DNA of 64,000 nucleotides from Tetrapyrgos nigripes (taxonomy: Eukaryota > Basidiomycota > Agaricomycetes > Agaricales > Campanellaceae): contig JAACJM010000069.1 in assembly GCA_013368315.1 (NCBI GenBank), positions 124,001-188,000 of the forward strand. Reading direction: 5' to 3'. Below are positions 11,901-23,200 of this stretch, piece by piece (the stretch's first letter is position 1; the number at the start of each line of letters is the position of its first letter). The position numbers and the translations under genes were made by a program. The notes below the pieces were generated by a model. It searched no databases. It saw only the letters and a list, made by a program, of their open reading frames with translations, and was not told where the DNA came from.

Positions 11901-13143
11901 TGACCTGCTTTGAAAAGCATGTCTCCTGTAGTAGTTTCCAGAGGGCCACCGGCATATAATACGCTCGAGAAATTCGAGAGATCCTTGACTTTCTCGGGGT
12001 CTCTTGCCAATGCCTGTGACATGATCAATTAGTCGAGAATCAAACGACTTCGAATGTAAATCATAAACGTACCTCTACAAAAGATGGAACACAATATAAA
12101 AGCGAAGAATTGGTCTTGACTGCCGCGTTGAACACCGAATCGGGAGTGGGTATGACAGGAGGAGTGGTAGGAGGGAAAACGGAGACTGTCAAGCCCAAGA
12201 AAGCCTATAGCTGGCATGAGCTCAGATCATCCCTCAGTCAGATCAGACACTTACAGTCCATGCAATCTGAATAACACCCATGAAGTCTGGGTGGGTTGTC
12301 AGTGTCTTGCGTCTATCAATGACTAGTCACTCACGAAACATGGGAACGGCGTGTGCACTGAGAACTTGACTTCCAATGTCAATCTCACCGTAATCTGTAT
12401 AAGAAGTAAGTATGAAATACGAAGCCAATAGTGAGTTGAAACGTACAAGCAGACATTGCAGATTCCATGAACAGTCTCATACTGAGCGCGATTGGCTTTG
12501 GGAACGCAGTGCTTCCAGACGAATGCAATATAATTGCTACACTGTCCTGTGTGACACCCTCCAACGAAGGAAGGTCAACTGTCTTGTTTGACTTGTACAG
12601 TGCGTCAAAAGTGGGCATGTCGTGAACATTGACTGTGAGGTCAGAATCCTGGATTGCAGCGTTGATTAGATCCCGTATAGGACCTTCCGTGTTGACGAAG
12701 ATGTGATGGACATTCTTCTTCTGCACCAGGTGGGCAATTGCAGCAGGAGAGTTACGCGTAGAAAGTGGGAAGGGTTGATAGCCGGCTCGCATGATTCCAG
12801 CGATAGTGGCGAAATAGGTCATGGAATCTACGAGTTATCGTAAGTAAAGAGAGAATTGAAGACGACAAGTTTACGCACCAACGTTGGCAAGGACTGCCAC
12901 CACAGGAATATCGTCTCCGTTTTGAGAGACATACTCGCTGACTAGACCAGCTGCTCGTCGTATCGCCGCGGTCGCATCCTTCCACAAGATTGTCTTCAGC
13001 TCACCGTCCTCGTCGTAGCGGAATAGAGGATGATTAGGACTGTTAGTGCCGTGATAGTCAAAGAGGAGAGCGAGAGGTAGAGATTGGTCCAAGGGCGGTC
13101 TGGTGAAGGTAGATCTGCCTTTGAAAGCGTTGTAGTTCTTCAT
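8949..13143 (-). CDS. Adenylate-forming reductase (A-T-R), right copy, full length
   Basis: This is the complete NRPS-like reductase, starting MKNYNAFKGRSTFTRPPLDQ at 13143. The adenylation domain includes ILHSSGSTAFPKP (phosphate-binding core) near 12510, the YGQTESGT-like motif split by short introns near 11830-11740, and GRADDQIM...TGEK near 11260-11215. An intron with donor GTTGGC joins TGEK to TNPGP. The carrier domain has DIFQRGCDSLQ across the intron near 10555. The reductase has GTTGYLGSHL near 10210 and YGESKW near 9620. The 5' half is cut into many short exons. No condensation domain is present, so it acts as a reductase on a single acid and not as a peptide synthetase. The visible frame is intact to TAG at 8949-8951. 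The metabolite is unknown. Confidence 0.9.
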
Positions 13144-13876
13144 GATTGATTAGAGTAGTGCTGCGAGTGTCGGCTGTAAGTAAGGGTAGATTTGTGAAGA
13201 CATGGAAGGCTGACGATGGTCCTTATAACCGAAACTGGCCCAGGTATGAAGACGTCGACGACGAGGGACTCGGAGCAGTCCATCCCCGAAGATGAGTACG
13301 CCAGTATTGGCTGTTTTCCTTGTGACCGATCGTTTCGTTCTGCAAAGAAGTAACCTGTTGAGCGATAAACGCGATCAGTGTATGAAAAGCAGGGAATATC
13401 AAACTTGCGGTTCATTTATTTTGTAATCATCATACGAAGCCGTTGAGAAGAAGCATCTGGAGAGGGTCCGACGCGCGCGCCAGTGTCGGACTGTCAGAAA
13501 TCATACTATGCGTCGAGCTGGAAGAGCTCCTCCTTTTGCATTCTTAAAGTAGGACAAAGTGCTTTGAGGGTGTCTTCTCTCAATCCACAACTTCTCCGTT
13601 ACGATTCAAAGGCAAAAAAAAAAAGTTCATTAAGTGTAATGCTGATATGACGAATATCAAACAAGCGTAGAAGCAAACTTGAGCTAGAGAAATTCTATTC
13701 TACCATCCAAATAAGTATATGATTGGTGAGCAAGATATTAAGGCCTAGATACTTACCTCGGTGAGCAGACTGGGCACCAGGATGATGGAGGACAATTCCT
13801 ATTACCAAATTTGGTTCCTGCGCGACGCTCACGGATTTACCTCGTGACAAAATTCAATTTGTGGTGAGCGTTATAC
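13144..13876. other. Intergenic region upstream of right reductase
   Basis: This holds the reductase promoter and the end of the peptidase duplication unit. There is a short A-run near 13612-13622 and a CpG-rich patch near 13470-13480. No gene was recognised. Confidence 0.5.
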
Positions 13877-16191
13877 TACCCTTTTGTTCGACAAAGGACG
13901 TTCAACTTGAATAAACTTCGATAAGCAGACTATGGATTACAACCGCGTTACAACGTAATTCACAATTTTTGATCGAGTCTACACAGATGTAGCTTCATCG
14001 GTATTCAAGATCAACGCAGAGAAGAACCAAATCATTTCATACAAAGCTTCGACTTCAATGTCTGTGGATGCATCGAGATATCAGGAAAAGCAAGATAAAC
14101 CGAAAAGAAAAGAAAAAAACTTACGCTCGTTTACAGTATGGACTCCATTGGACAAGGGACTCTTGCTCAGCTTCATATTCTTGTGATTATACCTAAAGAT
14201 ATGATCACTCAAACCCAATAGTACCTCGTGTCTGTATTTCCAGAGGGCATGCCAGGAGCGACTGCAATCCCTCCTTCCTCCAAAGATTGTCCTCTGAAAG
14301 CAGCAAAAGTCCCTCTAATCGTCCCAGAAAGAAGCTCATAAGGCTTCGCTTCATCTCCAGAAGTGGGTGTAACAGGTGCAGGAGCCAAATGATTCCCAAA
14401 CGCATCGCTCAAGACAACACTGCCATAATATGCCTTGCTCGAATCCGTCACTTCCTCACCAAATGCATTTAGACTGAGATTGAACCTCTCGGCCCATTTC
14501 TTGATTGTGTGAGTGTCCCTCCTGGTGACTTCTTCAACGCTACTCTTCGTGTCGATCCTATGATTGACCACGGCATACGCCTGTTCTGGAAGTGCGTTGG
14601 TCTTGACTCCACCGCTAACAAGGTCGACGGCAGTAGTAGTCCCTGCAAGTGCTTTCGAGGCGGGCTCCTCGAAAACAACCTCTTGGAGTTTATGCAAAGC
14701 GTGGTTTGAGTGAGAAGAACGGCGGATGAGACGGCGGAGGCGTGGTTCTATGGAAGAACCATGGGCAGCGTGGCATTGCAACGAGGAGTAGAGAACAGAG
14801 TCACGAGTTAATTTAGCCTCATAAGGGTGTTCTTCAATCTCCACCACCAATTTGGCGAGCATACCAATGGTAGTGTGTGGAGGTGGGACACTGGAGTGGC
14901 CACCGGGTGAAGCAACGTCGATACGGACGTCTATGTAGCCTTTCTCAGCGATGCCTGGCAGGGCGAACGAAGTGCCATAGATATCAGAAAAGCCTCCTGG
15001 AGCTCATGAAAGACAAGATCAGCACACCAGGAAAACGAAAATTTTGCAAGGAAAAGCGAATGATGCTCACCTCCCTCATCAACGATAAAAGCAAAAGCGT
15101 CTTGGCCATACACCTCCTCCATCTTAATGCCCAGCTGTTTAGCACCATGATGTCCACTTGCTTCTTCGTCGTAACCGAAAGCAAGAACCACTGTTCTCTC
15201 CGGTTTGAAACCCTTCTCCAACATAGTCTCGATCGCGGTTAAAATACCTATGAGACCAGATTTATCGTCAGAGGTTCCCCTGCCCCAAATGTGTGTCCCG
15301 TCAAAGTGGCCAGAGTAAGGGGGATGAGTCCATTCGTTAGCGGTCTTGGGCTCGACGGGAACGACGTCTTGATGCGCGGCAAGGAGTAGAGGTTTGAGGG
15401 ATGCGTTGGTTCCAGTCCATTCGTAGAGAAGAGCATAGGTGTTCACTTTGGTCAAGGAGAGCGTAGAGTGACTAGATTCAAACAAGGCGAGTTTAATGAC
15501 ATGGTCAATATGGTGTAATTTTCAAGGATTACTTACACGAGAGGAAATGCGCTCTCGAGGTACTCGTGTAGCTCTCCAAAAGTCTCCCAGCGAGGATCTT
15601 CTCCGGGACCTGGCATATTGTCGTAGGATTCAGTACTGCAGACTTGAACATCAGTTATGAAGAATAAGGAAAAACAAGGGATACCTACGGAACCCTGACA
15701 GCACCTGCCAACCACTCCCTGGCCTTAGCTTTCCAATCCTCAGTCCTGTATGTCTCACCGAGCTGTTCCCACAAATCTTTATTCTCCGTCTTTTTACTCG
15801 GGACTAGTGCATCGTATTGTTGACAGGGACCTTCGGACCCATGGTGGTGTACATGAGGTTTTCCTCCAGGGAAAGACGGAACATAGTCGAGAACTCGATG
15901 TGCACACCCTCGAACGCGTTCCGGGACGTAATCCGACACAGGAAAGGGTCCTGGACCAGTGAAATACCTAGCGGTAAGCAGGACCCAAGTCAAGCCAACC
16001 AACACAGCTAGTCGACCAAAAATACGGGATTTGCGACTACTTCCCGGCTGTTCGTTGGAGCTGGCATAGCTAGGAAGAGTCTGCGTCTCTTTCTCGTGGA
16101 GAGACATGGTGAGGAGAGAAGAGAACCACAAAAGTCGTCATCTTATATGTATCATGTATGACCCAATTGGATTTCTCAAAGGGCCGCGGCA
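13877..16191 (-). repeat. Carboxypeptidase S duplication unit, copy 2
   Basis: This is the reverse complement of 4511-6833. It covers the gene plus about 85 bases upstream and 100 bases downstream. It lies outside the larger inverted repeat seen here, so the peptidase moved or duplicated separately from the reductase-hydrophobin pair, or a further copy lies left of the window. Confidence 0.9.
13979..16107 (-). CDS. Carboxypeptidase S-like M20 peptidase, copy 2, late frameshift
   Basis: This has the same architecture as copy 1: cytosolic N-terminus, one membrane anchor, then a lumenal M20 peptidase with AAHQDVVPV, GRGTSDDKSG and GYDEEASGHHG metal motifs. This copy keeps the base lost from copy 1, so the catalytic core reads through. 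Near 14214-14216, however, it has three G (minus strand) where copy 1 has four. That changes YYWGLSDH to YYWV and a stop at 14209-14211, removing about the last 85 residues. The downstream frame is preserved to TAG at 13979-13981. If both deletions are real, the organism has no intact copy in this window. If they are errors, there are two functional vacuolar carboxypeptidases. Confidence 0.78.
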
Positions 16192-16445
16192 AACAGTTTA
16201 CATGTATAGATAGCGGCAATCATCCAGTTTTTGATCTTATCTGAAGCGTATGCCAATCCTCGGACAGTGATTCCAGAATAAAATTGAGAAGTGATGCAAC
16301 GAGATCAGCTACAAGTTATAAATAGATAGTTCAAAGGTTTGCTGGCCGAATGGAATGTCTAAAACCAAACAGATAGTCTGGGGTCTAACTCAAGTGTGAC
16401 ATACATAGCTCATATGATGCAAGGACTCATTGACTGCATAATCAT
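16192..16445. other. Intergenic DNA, peptidase promoter side
   Basis: This lies between the peptidase unit and the lectin-tail relic. No gene or clear element was recognised. Confidence 0.45.
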
Positions 16446-16449
16446 TTCG

Positions 16450-16690
16450 CCCGAAGGGGGAGTAGTGACGTTTGCAGAAGTCGCGGTGTAGGGATTAATT
16501 GCAGTCGGTAGTACCAATAGCGGTAACTGAACCGCCGGGGAGAGTGACCGTAGTTGTAGAGCTCGTAGCAGTCACCATAGTCGTAATTGTTGCTTGAGGA
16601 TTGACGATCCGTATAGCAACGGGTGCGGGGGAGCAGCACCACCAACAGCAGCAGGTTGCACAACGACGACCACAGTGGCCACTGTAGCAC
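16450..16690 (-). pseudogene. Relic of Ser/Thr-rich tail of a secreted lectin-like protein
   Basis: Read on the minus strand, this gives a low-complexity tail (TTTVTLPGGSVTAIGTT) that aligns base for base with the tail of the lectin gene at 59.4-60.7 kb. For example, GTAACTGAACC and CGACGACCACAGT-like stretches occur in the same order. A frame change within the C-run near 16627-16632 splits the reading frame. There is no lectin domain or signal peptide beside it. It looks like a decayed fragment from a duplication of that gene family, in the same orientation and downstream of gamma-adaptin. Confidence 0.6.
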
Positions 16691-16842
16691 TCAGAGGGGA
16701 AGGGTGCACGCTTCTATGCTTTGCATATTCTTCAGTGTATTTCTCCATGAGCACAAAAATCCGATCTATGGTAACAATTTGTAGATGCAAGGCCCGGCCC
16801 GCCAAAGAAAAAAGTTACGAGTGTAATATGTACACACGACAA

Positions 16843-19800
16843 TTATGTACCTCCAGTCAAACCAGGTGGGAAGCCTGAAAAATCAACTTGGTCCTGGACA
16901 GCCTGTCCATTGATACTGTACGATATCCGTAACCGCAACCGTATCGCACTCTGTCGAGCAAGAAAAAGAGACAAAAAAGCCTTCAGTACCTCGCAAACTA
17001 AAGAAAAACAAAACAGAATAGACTCACTCCTGCAGGCGCAATCACCCTCATCTGCTGCGTTTCTATCGACCCAGGATTCACATCCGGATTCGACATGGGA
17101 AGCATCTGCAACTGCTGAGTCTTCGGAACAGCAGCTTGGAACACTATCCCAGTCGCAGGAACGGAACCCGATACCTGGAATCTCGCTAGGATCATGACTA
17201 CACCAGGTTTTGCAGCGGAGGTTTGAGGCGTTAGTGTTATCTTGACATCGTTCTTTTCGTAGGCAGTGTAGGCAGTTAGACGTGATGGAGCGGGTTGTGC
17301 AGGAGCGGCGGGAGCAGGGGGTGATTGGGATTGAGGAAGAGAAAAGACAGAGTTAGCGTTGGATGCTGTTGGTGGAGGGCTACTGGTTGAGAATAATCCT
17401 CCCAGAGGGTCAACAGACGCCGAAGGTGCTGCTGGTGCTGCTGGTGCTGACGAGTTGCCAAAGAGACCCAATATGTCGTCGATAGTAGACTTTTGGGATT
17501 TCGGTGCTGCGTTTGAAGGAGATTGTCCTGAAGCTCCTTGATCGGAAGGCGCAGAAGAACCTCCAAATATTTCAGCTAGCAGTTCGTCATTATTCTGGCC
17601 TCCTGCTGGACCGTTTGTTGTTGGTGATACTGCATCGTCCATTTGGAGTAAATCTCCGCCTGAACTTGATCCTACGGGTTTATTCTCGCTCACTGAATTA
17701 TAAGATATGTCAGTCGAATCGAATCCAATAAATAGGATGGCTTGAGGGAGGGACTTACCGACACCCATAACTGTGGCCTTTAATTCTGGAGGAGGCATCC
17801 TCTCTAAAACACCCTCTCTAACCTGCCCCAAATTGAACAGGCTAGCAAATTCTACAGCACGCTGTTGCAATTCAAGCTCGGGTGTGGTTGTGTACATTGT
17901 TAGCAAGTCTGAGATACGTTCCTGCTGGGCAGGAGATATCACAGGCCGAGAAGAGATTTTCGTGATAGCGGTGAGCACGTATTGCCGTGTAAGATAGTTG
18001 GCATATGGTGAGTCGAGGATGGACAGGAGTAAATCGACTATCGCTTTATCTGTGATCTACAAACGAATTTTCGGGTGACTGAAGGCGCAAGCTGAAAGAA
18101 GTTAACATACCGATTTAGGTTCCTCTCCATCCACTAGTCCGCCTTCCAGCACAATCTCACAATATTCACCGAGAATCCAAGCCGCAGCAAGAGTAAGAGA
18201 TTCTTGGGATATGTCTGAAGTAAGCGCAGTATAGAGCTTGGAAGCAGTATATGCCTGCAGCTCCGGAGTATGCGCCACCAATCGGATGAAGGCCGACAGA
18301 ATCTCTTCCCTGACAAAGTTGCCTGCCTAAGATAACGTTAACGTAAAATTACTCCACGGACCGCTCTAAAGAACTCACCAATTTCAGCACCCTCAGCACA
18401 GTGTCAATATGCCACCTTTTGTTGGGTGCAAACCTCTCAGCAGCCAAACATATTTGGGTAGTCATCCCAAGTTTAAACTCATCATCCGCAACTTCCAAAA
18501 ATGCGAGAAGTTCACGGATAAGGATACGGACATTTTGTTCGTTAATGAGGGCGTAGGAAAGTTCCAGAGCTCGTCTTCGGATTGAGATATCTCCATCTCG
18601 CAAACAGTCGAGGATGATATTACGATGACGCTGGACTGCGTTGGTATCCATAGAGACGACTTTGTTGAGGGTGTTGAGGGCGACATATCTAAGTTCAGGT
18701 TTAGATGTAGTCGCAGACTCGACGGAAAAAAATACCTAATATTATTATCTCTGTTACTGAGGAATTTCCCGAGAATGTTGATAGCCATGACACGTAACCC
18801 AGAATCCGCTTCGATATCGAGGACGCATAGTACAGTCTCGTACAAGATCGAGTTGCCCACGTTCTTGGTCGAGTCGGTGTTAGTTGCAACCTAGAAAACT
18901 GATAAGGAATTGTGAGAAAGGCGAATATGATATCATACCTGAGCCAAAATATCATTCATGGCCTCACTCGCCCTTTCATCGCCTTTACCGAGTATACGAA
19001 GAAGTCGAAGAATTTTAACTTGCAGGAAGGGATCGGTAATTCCAGACACATCGTGTTCTGGGCTATAGCCAGTAGTGACTAAAGACTTGAGGTTTCGCAC
19101 CAGTAATGGGACAGCCTGTTTTGGAGGAAGGTCATGGATGGACGAAAATTGGTCTATATTTTGAGACGCACGTTACGGAATTCATCGAGAACGGCTGCAT
19201 CTATCTCGCACATTTCGGTGACGAGTGTGATGGCAGTAAGAAGGACACCATGATTTCGATCAGTGAGGAGATTTTTGGCTTTGGTGGTAAAATGGTCAGT
19301 CAAATCGGGAACTTTCTTGAGGACTCGAAGTGCACAAAGGGCGGCCTGAGTAACAGGTAAGATTAAGGTTATGAAGAACTTGATGTGAGACGTACCTTTT
19401 TGCGAATGTAAGTATTACTGGAGCCCAGGAGTTTCTCAATCTCGTTTGCCAGATCACGCGACATCTCCTCTGAAGCAATGTTGGCGAATGTACATAATGC
19501 GAGTCCAACGGCATACATGTTGGAATGGTTCATGTCGCTGCAGATATACTCAATAATGAATACACCAGTTTAACGTGAAGACGTACTTTTTCAACGAATT
19601 CGTCACCAATGTCAAGACCTCCTGGCTTTCATCGAGCAGCAGCATGATACCAAGATATCCAAGACGTTTGTCCGCGAAACGAGGGCTTGCAACGAGCTTG
19701 AGACATTCAATCTGACCAAAGTGTGCCGGAGACCCTAGCATATGAATGTAAAGCAATTTGGCGATATTGTTATGTCGTGCAAAGGAGTCTTCTTCGCGAA

Positions 19801-20013
19801 ACGAGGCTCTGATTGCCGCAGATTCCTGCTGGATGAGTGCACGCTCATCGGCCACGGTCTAAGGAAAGGGAGGCTGAGTGATGAACAGCATTTAGTCATG
19901 GATACCCCAAGCACCTTGCAGGACCGGATGCCCTTTATAAGAGCTGAACAAAGATTAGTTTCGAGCACTTTAAGCCCAGAAAGACGCTTACCTTTGAGAT
20001 TGTGATAGACCAT
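16843..20013 (-). CDS. APL4: AP-1 complex subunit gamma (gamma-adaptin)
   Basis: This is the large subunit of the clathrin adaptor that sorts cargo between trans-Golgi and endosomes. The first exons join as [27 protein letters not shown] with introns at about 19990 and 19860. They give the invariant RASFREED and GHIE-like GQIECLKL signature of the adaptin trunk. Helical repeats follow to about 17700. A Gly/Ser/Pro/Ala-rich hinge spans about 17300-17700. The C-terminal ear domain runs to [12 protein letters not shown] and TAA at 16843-16845. The ear recruits accessory proteins. The size and exon continuity look normal. It shares a 235 bp divergent promoter with the CCCH gene. Confidence 0.94.
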
Positions 20014-20248
20014 GGCCCTCCCACTGCGACTTGGACTCGAAGAGAAAGATGATAAGCACCGAGCCACTCCGCAATAGCACATTTTTTGGACTAAAACGAA
20101 AGAAATTTAGTGAAAGAGCAAAGTGAGTATCCCAAAGCACTTCTTCGTTTATGCTTTCGACTTCATCAGCTAGATATGCAAAACGTATTTAATAAAAAAA
20201 CTAAAAAATCGCAGTCTCATACGTAGATATTTCTTAACCTCAACGTTC
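20014..20248. promoter_or_regulatory. Bidirectional promoter region
   Basis: These 235 bases separate two divergent start codons (20013 minus, 20249 plus), so both promoters must overlap here. No specific box was recognised. Confidence 0.5.
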
Positions 20249-23200
20249 ATGTCCACTTCCCAACGCCTGTCATGCTCCTTCTTTCGTATTGGCGCTTGCA
20301 AGAAGGGCGAGGCTTGTCCCTTTTCTCATCAGCCTCCATCACGCTCGATCTGCACCTTCTTTCAGAAGGGAAATTGTAGCTTTGGTGAGAAATGTAAAAA
20401 CATACACGATAACAGTCAAGGTTCTTCACCTATTTCTCGCATTGAGACTCTTTCTGACCATGCCCAGTGAGTCGCTCCAAGAAAGACACACCTTGCTCGT
20501 TCTACGCGTCGGGCAATTGTAACAAAGGAGGTGACTGTGAATTTGTTCATGAAGCACCAAATCCTGCCGTCCTTCCAGCTCAAGGTTCTCTACCTATTTC
20601 TCGCATTGCGATTCTTTCTGACTATGCCCAGTGACTCGCTCCAAGAAAGACGCGCCTTGCTCGTTCTACGCGTCGGGCAATTGTAACAAAGGAGATGACT
20701 GTGACTTTGTTCATGAAGCCCCAAATCCTGCCGTCCTTTCAGCTTTGTCTACTCCCAGCCTCACTCAAGAAATGTCTCTCCTCCCAGCAAACGCGAGCCA
20801 AGCGGAGAATCGCGTCCTACTTCTCGAGGCACCGCCTCAACGACCTGCGTCAACTGCAGAGGGGTCGCCTTGCTCTGATACATCCCAAGGTAAACCACCG
20901 AATTTATTTTTTTTCGTAAGATTTCACCACTCATTCCATAGGACATCGAGGTGAACGATCACCTACTGCCGTTGATTCGACTCGCCGAATACCCCCTTCA
21001 GACTCGTTTACCCGCGATCCAGATACCCAATCCGATAATCAGCCCCCATCCGACCAATACCGTCCTTGCGCGACTTATCCACAACCAACCTTTGTAGTGG
21101 TTGCCCCTCCTTATGTCGATCCAAATGTCCAGAGGGCTTATGGGCAGGCCCTGGTCCCTCACATAAACTATCCATACGTTCCCTACAACCCATATACGTC
21201 TATGCCCTACCCGCACGCGCTTCCTGCATCCGCCATGACCATTCCTTCCCCTAGTAATAACACTGATTTGTGTCAATATCTGTCTCGTCAAGGTGGATGC
21301 CCACTGGGATCTCAGTGTGCCTTTAGGCATCATCTTACTCCAGACGAGTACAGGGCTGCGACTGGACAACCACGGAGTGCTTCCTCCCATGCCGATGATC
21401 AGATCCAGCAGTTGGACTCGATCCCTTTGGGCCATGCGTGCAAATTCTTTGCAAAGGGTGTCTGCAACAAAGGAAGCCAATGCCCTTTCCGTCACGATGC
21501 CTTGCCGAATTCTCCGCTCTCCCCAACCGCCTCTGATTCACACGTTCAGCCTTCAGCCAAAATGCCTATCCGATGTCATTTTTACGCAAAGAACAGCTGC
21601 AGAAACGGAGACAGTTGCCCGTATTTACACGAGACAGATGAGGTGAAGAAGGATGAGAACGTTCGTCTGAAACCATGCAGATACTTTGCTGAAGGCAAAT
21701 GTCATAGAGGGAACAAGTGTACGTTTGCTCATGACGGAGCTGACAAATTTATGGCCGCTGGCCCATCAAGGAATTCCATTCCTGAAGGCACTTCGGCTTC
21801 AGGTGAACTGAAGAAGGACACTTATGGCTGGGATACATCGACAGTTGACGATGGTTGGGGAGTTTCCGGTACCTCTGCGGATTCGTGGAACGGACCTCAA
21901 GGCAGTTCTTCGTCTGCTGCACCTACTCAGAATGATAATTGGAACACGACTCAAGATGCCCTTGCTTCTACTTCTGCTGCCGCTGATGGCGGCGGTGGTT
22001 GCGATGGTTGGGGAGCACCTCCAAGCAATGACAATACAAGGCGTGACAAATTCAACAAGCGACCTCAGAACGATGTTCAACGAGATAGGACGAACAGTAA
22101 TTCCCGGAAGAAGAGCTGGAATGATTCGAGATCGAGGAAGGAGAAGGTCAAAGAAAAAGTGTGGGATCGGGAGCCATTCTATGGAAGGGATAAGGAGAAG
22201 GAGAAGCGTGCCCTGCGAGAGAACGCAATTGGAAGGAGGAGCAGTGGAGACGATAGTAGAAAAGTTGATAATCCCTGTTCTGGTGGCAGCAAGAGTCGAA
22301 GTACTAGTGGCGCTAACACCCCGAGTGGTCGCAGATCGTTACCAGGCTTTACAGACGACGAGTCGCAATACCCTCAGTCTGGTTCATCGTCAGAACCATC
22401 TTCAGTGGGTGGGGTTACGACACCAGAATTGTCCACAAATTGGTCTACGATCACAACAGTGTCCTTGGGAGACACCACATACTCAACTTCCCGACCAGCG
22501 TTCGAGATCGATCCAATTCCCGAGTCTAGTCAAGAGCAGGAGCCTAGTATTGAAGACTTTACACGCTGGGGTATTAGTGTTGCACAAGCTGTAGACATTA
22601 TTTCTTCTCGCAAGAAGGATGTATGTTCTCCAGCTATTTCTGCACCTCGTTCTCCTGCATCTGCCATGTCGACTGTGCAAAACGCCTCCGAGCCCCCTTC
22701 TCATGCTATACCCGACATCCCGGTTCTATCCACTTCCTCAGAACATACATCTGAAGATGCTTGCGTCGCTGGGTCCAGTTCCACAGATATCGAAGAAGTC
22801 GTAATGCAAAGCCCCGATCTACAGAATGAAGCAGAAGACGGAACATATCAACCAGAAAACAATACCCATTGCACTGGCACGGTTCAGGTCTCGACATCCT
22901 GGGCTGATGACGAGGACGATAACACGTGGGCTCCTCAGTCGTGGGGGACAGATGACACGCAGGAAGCCGTTCCAGTCACTCGCAAGTACGACAGCCAGTG
23001 TCTGAGATTTGCACAGGGATATTGCCCATATGGAGACACATGCATGTATCTTCACATCTCCGATGATGATCTTCAGGGACCGAAATCGTCTGATGAGCCA
23101 CCGCTGCCGCGGTCAGATTGTGCTGACGATTCTTCGGTATTTGCTTCTACTTTTCTCTATCTGTCTACAATTCCTGATCAACTATTTTAGGCTCATACTT

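Noticed and set aside
14175..14225. 32 nt intron that would hide the frameshift in peptidase copy 2
   Set aside because: GT-AG ends exist, but 32 nt is shorter than the other introns here and removing it deletes the conserved YYWGLSDH region kept in copy 1.
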